In this document: positions 35,264 through 45,662 of the stretch, one piece after another
Position numbering within the stretch: position 1 is the first letter of the stretch
Layout: each line of letters opens with the position of its first letter
The notes under the pieces: generated by a model
Seen by the model: the letters and a program-made list of their open reading frames with translations, nothing else
What the model was told of the DNA's origin: nothing
Database searches by the model: none
Source: Thermoplasmatales archaeon SW_10_69_26
GTDB taxonomy: Archaea > Thermoplasmatota > SW-10-69-26
NCBI GenBank assembly: GCA_003009755.1
Contig: PXUB01000032.1
Coordinates: 62,001-126,000, forward strand
DNA length: 64,000 nucleotides
Direction of reading: 5' to 3'
Translations under genes and position numbers: made by a program

Positions 35264-38200
35264 TCACGGTTCTGCGGCGTCCGCGGGCTCGGTCAACCAC
35301 GGCAGGATGTGGGCGCGACCGATGACGTCGTCGCAACCCGGGCTCGATGGACCCTGGGCACAACCCCACCAGTTCCGCCTCGCTTCGCCGCCCCCGACGA
35401 ACCCGGCCTTCTCATTGCCAGCGATGTTGGAGTTCACTGCCTCCAGGTCGGAACCTCTTGCGTCGACGCCGACCGTGTTGTTGGAGATCTGCATGTGCTG
35501 CAGCTCGGGCTCCAGGATGCTCTGGTCGTTCTCGACCCCGGTAGCGAAACCTTCCACCTTGGTCTCGGTTACGGTGGTCAGCGTGGTTCCGGGGAGCGCG
35601 ATCCCCGTTCGCCCGGTCCCGGAGACGACGGTCCCGTGGATCGAGGAGGAGTCCTGGAAGATGATCCCTGTGACGCCTTCGTAGACGATCCCCTGGCGAG
35701 CGTCGTCGATGTGGCTGTTCGAGACATCGATGTTGACCGTAGCCGCCGCTCGGAGGCCGACCTCTCCCTCTTTCACGGTGACGTTAGAGATCGACACGTG
35801 TTGGCCGCCGAGGACCTGGACGCCGACCCCGGTTTCCTCCAGCTCGATGTCCTCGACGATCGTGCGGTTGGTGTTCGCCAGGATGACCTGCCCTGGTGGG
35901 ACTGGTTCGCCCTTGGACGTCGTCGGTGGCGGCACGAGGTTCCCGTCGCTGTCGCACCACACCTGTGGGATCACGGCATCTTGGGCGTCTTGACAGAAGA
36001 GGACGGGACGGTCGTTGACGGTGTTGGCCCGCGTGATCGCCACGTCCGGGACATTCCAGCTGTCCGGCTCGAAGAAGATTCCCCCCTTCGTCATCGCGTT
36101 CGCGTCGATCCTCGCTTGCTCGACGTCCTGGATCGCGATCGCCTTGGGGAACCCGTCGATGCCGTTCACCGCGATGGTGACGTTGTGGCTCCGTTCTGCT
36201 TGGAGTCCTCCGTCCTCGACCACGGGATACAGGGGGCTGTCAGATTCGTCCGCTGTTCGGTGGATCTCGTTTCCGCGGACGAGGACGTCCTCGGTTCGCT
36301 CCAGGGACAGCCCTGTCCGTTGAGCCCGGAGGACGTTGTCCTCGACGTGGGCAGCGTCGACGTTCTCGAGGGCTACGGCGGTGCGGCCCTCGAGGTTGGT
36401 TCCCTCGAGGCGGACGTCCTGGCTGTCGACGATCTGGATGGGTACAGCTCCATCCTCGATCTGGAGCCCCCTCACGGTGACGTTCTCGGTACCTTCGAGC
36501 ACGACCTGACCGTAACCGGGACGGACGGTTCGGTTGTCCTCGCCGGCCAGGTAGGCGACGGGGCGTCCGCGGACCGTGTTGGAGCGGTCGATATCGTGAC
36601 CGTTCTCCGCATGCCCCCAGAGACCGTCCTCGATGCGGAACCCGGCGTCGGTAAGGCGGTTCCGTTGAAGTTGGAGCTGGTCCCCGTCGAGCATGATCCC
36701 GGTCTCGTTCGCCTCGACCGTGTTCTCTCGGACGGCGTACTGCTCGCCGCCGAGAAGCATCCCGACGTGGGAACCATCGACCAAGTTGTCGACGGCGCGA
36801 CTCCGTTCGCCCGCGAGGAGCACGATCCCGTGAGTGCCTCCCTGGACGGAGGTGTTCGCGACCGTGACGTTGCGGCCAACGGCTAGGACGCCGCCCAGGG
36901 GATCCCCTTCCCCGGGCATGCGAACATCAGCACTGCGGATAGAGCCCCGCTGGTCCGGGGCGTCGCCAGCGACGCCTACGGCTGGTTGAAGGACACCGCC
37001 GATACCGTGCAGGAGGCGGATCCCGAGATCCGAGACGTTGATCTCGACATTCACGAACTCCACGCCATCACCGCCGATGGCGCTCAGGCCTCGCCAACCG
37101 CCGGTGACGCTGACGTTGCGGACGGTCACGTTGTCGGTTTTGAAGGTCTGCACGCCGACCGTGGTGGGGCCGAGCTCGCGGTTCTCGATGACGGTGTCCG
37201 AGACGTTGACGAGGATGATCTGGCCGGCTGGCCCCTCCGGGCTCGCCGAGCTTGTGTCGGTGACGTAGCGGATGGGATCGCCGTTGACGGTGTTCGAGGG
37301 AGGGATCTCGTGGGACCCCGCCGAGCGGTACCCCTCGAGATGGACACCGGTTTCCTGGAACTCGTTCCGGTAGAGCGAGGCGTTGTCCGCCGAGGAGAGC
37401 CGAAGCCCGACGTCGGCGCCGCGGAGCCGGTTGTCCTTCAAGACGATCCCGTCGGACGAGGTGTGAATCCCGACCTCGGTCGCCTCGATCGTGTTGTTGT
37501 GGATTTTGGGGGTGTCCGTCCCCCGCAGCTGGATCCCGTGACGGGCCTCGAGGATTTTGTTCCGACTCAAGGACGTACCGGGAGAGGGCCAGACGAGGTC
37601 CACCCCCTGGTCGACGTTCTCGATGGTGTTCCCCTCGGCCTTCATTGTGGCGTCCCTCGCTCTCAACCCGACCGACCAGTTGACCAGCTGGTTCGCCTCG
37701 AACACCGCGGTTGCACCAACGGCGACACTGAGGGCTGTCCCCGAGGGGAACCCACGGTCGGGGGGAGAACGGCCCAAGAGCGTGTTGTTCTTGGCCACGA
37801 GCGTGGCGGAGCCTCCAGCAGCGAGGCCGTCTTCCTTCCACCCCGGGCGGATCTCGGTGCCGGTCACGATCGCTTCGCTGGCTCCGATGGAGATGGGGCC
37901 GTCGACCCGGCTTCGAGTGACGTTGAGCGAGGAGTCCGTGGTGACGATAGCTCCTTCCGCCTTCACGGCTGTCAGGTTCACCGAGGCCTGTGTTGCGGTG
38001 ATGCCCGCAGAGAACGAGCCGGCCACGCTGTCGAGGGAGGCGTTGGTGACGGAGACCGAGGTCCGCGTCCGCTCGTCGGTCCATCCGTCGAGGACGATGC
38101 TGCCGCCGCCGTGAACGCGCAGGCCCTCGTGGGCGTCGCCCACCTTGTTGTCGGTGAGCTCGGCGGAGGCGTCCGTTTCGAGAGCGGTACGGGCGGAGCG

Positions 38201-39217
38201 GATCTGGTTCTGAGTGAACGCTCGGATCTCCGAGTCGAGGATGCGGAATCCGTCGGGGCCGGGGCGGTGGGGAAGCGGCGTTCCGACAAGGTTGGCCTGG
38301 ACGTCCAGTCCGTTGATGCGTTGGAGGTCCATGGCCACGGCTGGGTCCTCGCCGTAGCAACACAGGGTGGTCGGGTAGGACACCGTGTTCGCTTCGATTA
38401 TCACGTTCGAAGCGTTCGTGACCGAGAGGGCCTGGAAGCTCCGCTCGAACCTGTTGTCGGCGACGTGGAGGTGATCGCTTCCTTCTGCCTCCAGGCTAGG
38501 CGGTGGTGGCGTATCACGAGCGGCGAAGTCGTCGACGGACCCTGGCAGGGGGGAAAACGCCATCTCGTCCTGGGGGAGGATACGGTTATCCTGGATCGTG
38601 ATGTTCGTGGCGTTGGCGAGGAACACCGTCGTCGGTCGGGCCTTGCGGCCGGCATCCTCGGGTGAAGGTTCGCCGCCGATGCGATTGTCTTGGAGGACGA
38701 CGTGGGCGTCCGTGTCCTCGACCCTGATGCTCGTCACGTTCCAGCCCGCGATCAGATAGGGATCCTCGGAGGTGCCCTCGCCGTCGACCACGCCCGAGCC
38801 AGGCCGGTAGGTGGATTCCCCGGTGAGCGGTTCGCGGAGCTCGAATCCCTGTCGAGGCTGGTCGCCATCGATTGTGATGGGTGGATGATGGGGTCGCTGG
38901 GCGTGATCAACGGGCTTAGTTCCTGCTTCGTCCGCGCCGAGGCTGGAGGGACAGCGTGCGGGAGGCTCGCATCGGTTGAAGGTGTGGGCCGAGGCGGGCT
39001 CCTCTCTGGGGAGAGCCTCGAAGTTGGGGGATGGTTGGGTGTCGATGCGGTCCTCCGTGTGGAGGATGCCACGTTCTGCTTGATCGAGGGTGGGAAAGCC
39101 CGCTGCCGCGTTCTGTAGGAAGAGACCGAAGGCGAGGAGGGCCCCCATGCAGGCGAGCGAAGCGGGGATCGGTCGTGTACGCCTGGGGAAACACATGGCC
39201 ACGGGCGGCTGGCTCAC
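35264..39217 (-). CDS. Giant secreted right-handed beta-helix protein (NosD-like repeats)
   Basis: The 1317-residue protein has a signal peptide (residues about 17-39) and then more than 30 parallel beta-helix rungs of the NosD/pectate-lyase type, each marked by N-x-I/V with turns such as IEDNRL, VEGNEIHRT, VRENTVEANETGI and LDGNRL. Sequons are frequent. Four similar segments carry NTVNGxPIRYV / NTVRGRPVAYLAGEDN / NTVNDRPVLFCQD, a NosD-like landmark for sugar-binding helices. The final segment ends GGEARRNWWGCAQGPSSPGCDD. It probably binds or degrades polysaccharide, or serves as an adhesin; no catalytic residues can be named. Start GTG overlaps the stop of the small gene upstream. Confidence 0.85.
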   Translation of the reverse strand: MSQPPVAMCFPRRTRPIPASLACMGALLAFGLFLQNAAAGFPTLDQAERGILHTEDRIDTQPSPNFEALPREEPASAHTFNRCEPPARCPSSLGADEAGTKPVDHAQRPHHPPITIDGDQPRQGFELREPLTGESTYRPGSGVVDGEGTSEDPYLIAGWNVTSIRVEDTDAHVVLQDNRIGGEPSPEDAGRKARPTTVFLANATNITIQDNRILPQDEMAFSPLPGSVDDFAARDTPPPPSLEAEGSDHLHVADNRFERSFQALSVTNASNVIIEANTVSYPTTLCCYGEDPAVAMDLQRINGLDVQANLVGTPLPHRPGPDGFRILDSEIRAFTQNQIRSARTALETDASAELTDNKVGDAHEGLRVHGGGSIVLDGWTDERTRTSVSVTNASLDSVAGSFSAGITATQASVNLTAVKAEGAIVTTDSSLNVTRSRVDGPISIGASEAIVTGTEIRPGWKEDGLAAGGSATLVAKNNTLLGRSPPDRGFPSGTALSVAVGATAVFEANQLVNWSVGLRARDATMKAEGNTIENVDQGVDLVWPSPGTSLSRNKILEARHGIQLRGTDTPKIHNNTIEATEVGIHTSSDGIVLKDNRLRGADVGLRLSSADNASLYRNEFQETGVHLEGYRSAGSHEIPPSNTVNGDPIRYVTDTSSASPEGPAGQIILVNVSDTVIENRELGPTTVGVQTFKTDNVTVRNVSVTGGWRGLSAIGGDGVEFVNVEINVSDLGIRLLHGIGGVLQPAVGVAGDAPDQRGSIRSADVRMPGEGDPLGGVLAVGRNVTVANTSVQGGTHGIVLLAGERSRAVDNLVDGSHVGMLLGGEQYAVRENTVEANETGIMLDGDQLQLQRNRLTDAGFRIEDGLWGHAENGHDIDRSNTVRGRPVAYLAGEDNRTVRPGYGQVVLEGTENVTVRGLQIEDGAVPIQIVDSQDVRLEGTNLEGRTAVALENVDAAHVEDNVLRAQRTGLSLERTEDVLVRGNEIHRTADESDSPLYPVVEDGGLQAERSHNVTIAVNGIDGFPKAIAIQDVEQARIDANAMTKGGIFFEPDSWNVPDVAITRANTVNDRPVLFCQDAQDAVIPQVWCDSDGNLVPPPTTSKGEPVPPGQVILANTNRTIVEDIELEETGVGVQVLGGQHVSISNVTVKEGEVGLRAAATVNIDVSNSHIDDARQGIVYEGVTGIIFQDSSSIHGTVVSGTGRTGIALPGTTLTTVTETKVEGFATGVENDQSILEPELQHMQISNNTVGVDARGSDLEAVNSNIAGNEKAGFVGGGEARRNWWGCAQGPSSPGCDDVIGRAHILPWLTEPADAAEP

Positions 39218-39456
39218 GGTTCCGCCTCCGAGTCGGGCTCGGCCAACCCTGATTCGACCAAGACGTTCCCCTCGATACCGTCTCCGCTGGTCGAGAGACC
39301 GTTCACGGAGGCCAGCCCTGTGCTGGGAACCGGAATCAGGGTGATGGCAACGGTGAGCGTCAGGCTGCGCAGCTCCTCCTGCCTCGGACGTCCAATCGTG
39401 ACAGCCGACTCAAAAGCGTGTGGATAGAACCGAAGGGGTAGAACCGGCTCGGACAC
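39214..39456 (-). CDS. Small hypothetical protein coupled to the beta-helix gene
   Basis: The 80-residue frame (GTG start) ends in a GTGA overlap with the start of the giant beta-helix gene, which suggests translational coupling. It has one hydrophobic stretch (LRSLTLTVAITLIPVPS, about 29-45) and an acidic C-terminus (EPDSEAEP). It could be the C-terminal remnant of a membrane or secreted protein, or an accessory peptide. No family was recognised. Confidence 0.4.
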   Translation of the reverse strand: MSEPVLPLRFYPHAFESAVTIGRPRQEELRSLTLTVAITLIPVPSTGLASVNGLSTSGDGIEGNVLVESGLAEPDSEAEP

Positions 39457-39599
39457 CGTACGACGGTCGCCGACGGTATGCGAGAGGTCGGCTGCCCTCG
39501 CCCTCCTCCAGCGGGTGTTACACCAGCCTAGTGCTTCTCAGCTTGTGTCAGTAGTACCGGGCCACTCCGAACTGAACTCACATCCCGGGGTTCTGTAGC

Positions 39600-39778
39600 T
39601 GTCTCAGCCAGACGGAGCCCATTTGGTCTTCAAGGCCTCTAGCGGCTATCTCCGGCCCCTTCATCGCTTCAGCCGTCACGATCGCTTCGAGCGACAAAAG
39701 TCCGTGGTGGAGGGCCTTGTTGTCGCTAGTTCCTCTCCCAACTGAGAGACGTTTAGAACCTCGCCCACACCCCTCCAC
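39600..39778 (-). other. Small open frame inside the IS1595-type left flank, shared with 2115-2262
   Basis: A 66-residue frame begins MEGCGRGSKRLSVGRGTSDN and continues through KALHHGLLSLEAIVTAEAMK and GPEIAARGLEDQMGSVWLRQ. Codon-level similarity to the copy at 2115-2262 suggests it was once translated. It is oriented against the transposase. No known family was recognised, and it may be a relic of an older insertion rather than an IS passenger. Confidence 0.4.
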
Positions 39779-39795
39779 CGCCCGTCTCCCTGGGC

Positions 39796-40717
39796 ATGAC
39801 CGATGAGTTGCCCAGCCTGACCGAATTCGTCAACACCCACCCCACCGAAGACGACTGCCGGCAATACTCCGCGAGAAACGCTGGGGCGAGGACGGCTTTG
39901 AATGCCTACACTGCGGAGAAGACGAACACTGGGGCTTCATCGAAACGCGCCACCTGTTCCAGTGCCACGAGTGCGGCAAGCAAACCAGTGTGACCGCGGG
40001 CACGATCCTGCAGGACACCAAGCTCGACCTGCAGACCTGGTTTTTGGCGATCTACCACGTCATCAAAACCAAGAAGGGCATCACGGAGCCCGAGCTCGCC
40101 CGCACGCTCGGCGTGCACGCGGAGACCGCGCACAACATCCGCCAGAAGATCTACCGCATCCTGAGACGCGCGCAACACCGGCCGTTAACCGGCGTGGTCG
40201 AGGCCGATGAAACCTACGTCGGCGGCAAGCGCCCCGACGATCCCAGCGGCCGGGGCACCACGAAACAGTGCGTGGTCGCCCTCGTCGAGAACAAAGACGA
40301 GGAAGCCGGCAACCTGCACCTGCAATGCGTGCCCGGCGCCGGCGGCGAGAACCTGGCCCCCACCGTGCGAGCCCGCGTGCAGGAAGGCTCGATGTTGTGG
40401 ACGGACAACGGGGACGGCTACAACGGGCTTGCGGCCTACGAGCGCGAGGTTCGCCAACCCGACGACGATCAGGAGATGCACGACGTGCTGCCGTGGAGTC
40501 ACCGGTGTTCAGCAACCTCAAACGCGTGCTGTACGGGGTGCACGCCTACGTGGAGAACTGGAACGTGCAGCCGTACTTGGACGCGTTCACGTTCCGCTTC
40601 AACCACCGCCCGTTCCTCGGCAAGGCCCTCGAGAAGGCCTTGCAAGGCATCGTTGAGACTCTTCCTCGACCGAACGATCGGCTCAAACGATCCGGGCAGC
40701 TGGGGGCAGCGGCGTAG
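39796..40717 (+). pseudogene. ISXO2-like transposase, two frameshifts
   Basis: The N-terminal zinc-ribbon (CLHCGEDEHWG, then FQCHECGKQTSVTAGT) is reached only after a one-base shift near 39865. The central part has GVVEADETYVGG (first acidic residues of the DDE/DDxxN core), MLWTDNGDGYNGL and, after a second shift near 40490, the final FRFNHRPFLGKAL. All blocks of the IS1595 transposase order are present, but no single frame spans them, so the copy is inactive unless the shifts are sequencing errors. Confidence 0.8.
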
Positions 40718-40818
40718 AGGGGGTTACTGAGACACCCCGAGAAGCACTTAGCCCGGAAGGCCGCTAGCGCCTCCCGGGGGCCGATCGCTGGGCGCGACAC
40801 CGCGTCGCACCGGCCGGG

Positions 40819-40832
40819 CAACGCTTTTATCC
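40819..40832 (+). promoter_or_regulatory. Candidate TATA box of tRNA-His
   Basis: ACGCTTTTATCCTG is the A/T-rich box before the tRNA. Transcription from it would begin about 26 bases downstream and give a short 5' leader before the mature tRNA end at 40879. Confidence 0.45.
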
Positions 40833-40878
40833 TGGACCAGGGTTGGAGACGTTGCCGCGATTCTGCGGCGCTCACCGT

Positions 40879-40951
40879 GGCCCGCGTAGGGTAGTGGTCA
40901 TCCTCACGGCTTGTGGAGCCGTGGAGGCGGGTTCGACTCTCGCCGCGGGCC
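40879..40951 (+). tRNA. tRNA-His (anticodon GTG)
   Basis: A full cloverleaf is present: acceptor GCCCGCG/CGCGGGC, anticodon stem ACGGC/GCCGT around TTGTGGA (anticodon GTG), and T arm GCGGG/CTCGC around TTCGACT. The G at 40879 precedes the seven-base acceptor and can pair with the C at 40951, giving the extra G-1:C73 pair that identifies histidine tRNA; here the G is genome-encoded. No intron and no encoded CCA. Confidence 0.93.
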
Positions 40952-41181
40952 CTCACTTCGACCCTCCGCAGGTTCTCCCATCGATCGAGCTCCGAACAGA
41001 GGGCCTCAGGGTCGTGCTCTGAGGGGAGGCGACCGGAACCTGAGCGCGTCTCGGCGAGCCGACCGGCTCGGCCGGCGGGCGCGTTGCTCGGCGTAGGGGT
41101 CCGCGTGGGCACGAAGGAACGGGTTGCCCAGCGATCGCTGGCGGTGGGCGCTCGACGCGTTCATCGTCGCTCCCCAGCTCC

Positions 41182-41385
41182 TCACGTCCGCGCGAACACG
41201 ACCGTCGTCTCCCCGTCCCGGTGGAGCGGGACGGGCGCGTAGTCGCTCGGGTCGAAGGCGTAGCCACCGCCCCTGCCGGCGTCGACGTGGTCGCAGATGC
41301 GCAGCCGCAACCAGGCCTTGCGGACGTGGTCGACGGCGGCCTCCGCGTCGACGGTGGGCTCGCGGTCGTCGCGGGTATCGATCAT
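41182..41385 (-). CDS. Small conserved-looking protein, paralogue of its neighbour
   Basis: The 67-residue protein contains DHVRKAWLRLRICDHVDAGRGGGYAFD and, later, VPLHRDGETTVVFA. The adjacent downstream-numbered frame (41434-41749) has the same order: DHVRRTWLRDRVMSML, ERGGG, IPVEEDGETGFAFAK. Two tandem copies with conserved order but diverged sequence imply a real small family. No function can be given. Confidence 0.5.
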   Translation of the reverse strand: MIDTRDDREPTVDAEAAVDHVRKAWLRLRICDHVDAGRGGGYAFDPSDYAPVPLHRDGETTVVFART

Positions 41386-41433
41386 CGTCGGCTCACCATC
41401 CCCCTCGTGAACCTCGGAGACCTTGAAGCACCT

Positions 41434-43900
<2,467 letters not shown>

Positions 43901-44048
43901 GTTGCTCGGCTGATCCGGAAGTCCGCTCGCTCCACCGCTTCGGGGGTCGCTTGCGTCCTTCCGGATGCCGGACGAACGCTCGACGTTGCGGGTCTCGCGT
44001 TCGTCCTCTCCGCAGACCGGCCTCTCCAGCGGCATGCCGGTCTGCGGA
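43901..44048. repeat. Triple-hairpin array between gyrB and its duplicated tail
   Basis: Three perfect palindromes stand one after another: ATCCGGAAG with CTTCCGGAT (43913-43921 and 43958-43966), GGACGAACGC with GCGTTCGTCC (43970-43979 and 43997-44006), and CCGCAGACCGGC with GCCGGTCTGCGG (44010-44021 and 44036-44047). Stems are 9, 10 and 12 bp. There is no open frame that matters. The style resembles the hairpin arrays at 5212-5505 and 11738-11916. Confidence 0.8.
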
Positions 44049-44151
44049 CCAAGCCGAGCAGCTGTTCGACGTGCTCATGGGTGACGAGGTGGAGCCTCGC
44101 CGCGAGTTCATCATGGAGCACGCGGATGAGGTCCAGGTGCTGGACGTTTGA
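44049..44151 (+). pseudogene. Second copy of the gyrB 3' end
   Basis: The 103 bases align without gaps to the end of gyrB (43798-43900), 251 bases upstream. About 11 differences are present over the last 100 bases: nine are synonymous and two are conservative (Lys to Glu, Leu to Met), and the stop codon TGA is kept. Such a pattern means the segment diverged while under selection as a GyrB C-terminus. It is probably the tail of a replaced gyrB allele, or an old duplication made when the hairpin array arose. Confidence 0.85.
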
Positions 44152-44227
44152 CGACTGAACCTCATCCGATGCATCCGCGCAGGCTGGAGCCCGAAGCCTC
44201 AAGCCGGTCGGAGGGCCTCGCGAGTCC

Positions 44228-44599
44228 ATGGATCGTCGCCGGGGCCTCGTGGCCCTCGGCGTCGGCCTCGTCGTGTCGTTGGCCGTCGTCTGGGCCTTCT
44301 TCGCCACGCTGCTCCCGTTTGCGGGGCCCAGCACTGGTCATCCGTGGCGAGGCGGCGTCCCGTTCGTCGCCGTCGTCTTCGCCGGCTTCGGTCTCGCCCG
44401 GCGGATCGAGGGATCCGGGCGGCGGATCGGCGTCCTCGTGGGGCTCCCGGGCGCTGCGATCGGCGGCGTGCTGGGCGTGCTCGCCGCCCTGCGCAGGGCC
44501 CACCTGCTCGCTGTTGCAGGCCTCGTCGTCGTCTACCTGGCGTCGGCGAGCCTCGGGGGCTGGCTCGGGGGTCGGCGCGGGATGGTGGCCGGCCGCTAG
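44228..44599 (+). CDS. Small four-helix membrane protein
   Basis: The 123-residue protein has about four transmembrane helices (ALGVGLVVSLAVVWAFFATLL, VPFVAVVFAGFGLA, the IGVLVGLPGAAIGGVLGVLAAL stretch and LLAVAGLVVVYLASASLGGW) joined by short Arg-rich loops. It resembles generic archaeal DUF5518/TIGR04086-type small membrane proteins but no family is certain. The stop codon TAG uses the first base (G at 44599) of the inserted MITE. Confidence 0.65.
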   Translation: MDRRRGLVALGVGLVVSLAVVWAFFATLLPFAGPSTGHPWRGGVPFVAVVFAGFGLARRIEGSGRRIGVLVGLPGAAIGGVLGVLAALRRAHLLAVAGLVVVYLASASLGGWLGGRRGMVAGR

Positions 44600-44969
44600 A
44601 CTGCCGGCTGTGCTTGGGTTAAGCTCTCGCTCGGCCTCAGGCGGTGAAAGCGCGGAGCCGAGACGAAGGAGTAGCCGGAGGCTACTTCGATGTCGGAGAC
44701 CGTGGGACCGGAAATGTTCTGGTGCGCCGGTCTGAGGCGGGCAATCTCGTTGTCGCCCCCTGAGATCTCGCCCGTCCGAGCGATCTCAGGCACGCCCGGA
44801 TCTCTGATCCGGGCAGTGTCCGTCGAAAACCCACAGGGGGTTTCCTTCCTCGGGCTCCGCGACCTTGCCTCGCTCCCTCGCACGAGCCCTCCGGGCTCGT
44901 ACTCTCGGCAGACCGTGCCCGGTCTCCCGAGACCGGCGCGAGAGCTTAAGCAAAACACGTCCGGCAGTT
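44599..44969 (+). mobile_element. MITE-like element 2, inserted in two overlapping stop codons
   Basis: A 371-bp element begins GACTGCCGG and ends CCGGCAGTT, flanked by TA at 44597-44598 and 44970-44971. Its left end matches, over more than 60 bases, the reversed right end of element 1 (21241-21665), and its right end matches element 1's left end. Inside are hairpins, including TGAGATC/GATCTCA (44761-44789) and GCCCGGATC/GATCCGGGC (44794-44814). It carries no gene, and probably moves with the transposase of the IS630-type element. Confidence 0.82.
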
Positions 44970-45532
44970 TAGTCCTTCTTGTACGGCGGCTCGGTCATCG
45001 CTTCCTCGGTCCCGTTGGCAGCATCCGAGCTGGTGATCTCCTTCAGCCTGCGGATGCCGTCGACCTCGCCGACGATGCGAGCCACGGGATCAGGTACCAG
45101 ATCCTTCCAAGTCTGCCTGTCCTGATGCATGAGCTGGCGGATTTGGGTCGCCTCGTAGCGCTCGCGGTCGACGAGATCGAACTCCCGGACCTCGTAGCCG
45201 GCCTCGTGGAACAACCGCTTCGGCAGCGGGTTGTTCATGTAGCAGACGTCGAAGGGCGGGCAGAACGTCTCGACGTGGCTCACCCACAGCGAGTTGCGGT
45301 GGATGTCCGGCACCGGGATGATCGTCGCGTGGATGTCTCGCTCGACGAGGCTCTCGTCCAGCATCCACACCCGCTCGCCGGCCGTGAACGGATTCTCCTT
45401 CGTGTGCGAGTACTGGCTGGAGCCGACCACGATCACCAGGCGGTCCACGTCGGCCACGATCTCCTCGATCACGGAGAGGTGGCCAAGGTGGGGCGGCTGG
45501 AACCGACCCAGGAACATGCCACGCGTGGGCAT
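44969..45532 (-). CDS. nadM: Nicotinamide-nucleotide adenylyltransferase (archaeal type)
   Basis: The 187-residue enzyme makes NAD+ from NMN and ATP. The start is taken at the ATG at 45532 (MPTRGMFLGRFQPPHLGH), four codons inside the longest frame. The HxGH motif in GRFQPPHLGH binds ATP; SQYSHTKENPFTAGERVWML and ATQIRQLM (the ISSTxxR-like segment) complete the fold. There is a C-terminal extension of about 20 residues beyond the archaeal core (SSDAANGTEEAMTEPPYKKD). Its stop TAA is formed with the last base of the MITE. Confidence 0.93.
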   Translation of the reverse strand: MPTRGMFLGRFQPPHLGHLSVIEEIVADVDRLVIVVGSSQYSHTKENPFTAGERVWMLDESLVERDIHATIIPVPDIHRNSLWVSHVETFCPPFDVCYMNNPLPKRLFHEAGYEVREFDLVDRERYEATQIRQLMHQDRQTWKDLVPDPVARIVGEVDGIRRLKEITSSDAANGTEEAMTEPPYKKD

Positions 45533-45662
45533 CAAGCCGGTCAACGCCCGGGGTCTTTAAGATGATGCGGTCGAGGGTGCCAGCGCCGGCCAACCGCCAG
45601 CCAGCGCTGGGGGAGAACGGATGCCGGCCCCCCTCGCGGAGGCCGGAGACCTCGGGACGGGA

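Larger units (their letters stand above)
39531..40747 (+). mobile_element. IS1595-family (ISXO2-like) insertion sequence
   Basis: The ends GTGCTTCTCAGCTTGTGTCAGTA (39531) and the complement of GTGCTTCTCGGGGTGTCTCAGTA (ending 40747) match over 23 bases with four differences. They enclose an ISXO2-type transposase region and, on the opposite strand near the left end, the segment also found at 2115-2262. An 8-bp target duplication typical of the family was not apparent. Confidence 0.8.

Noticed and set aside
39523-40755. 8-bp target duplication of the IS1595-type element
   Set aside because: Flanks (CCAGCCTA and TTAGCCCG) share only AGCC and not in register, so no duplication can be claimed.
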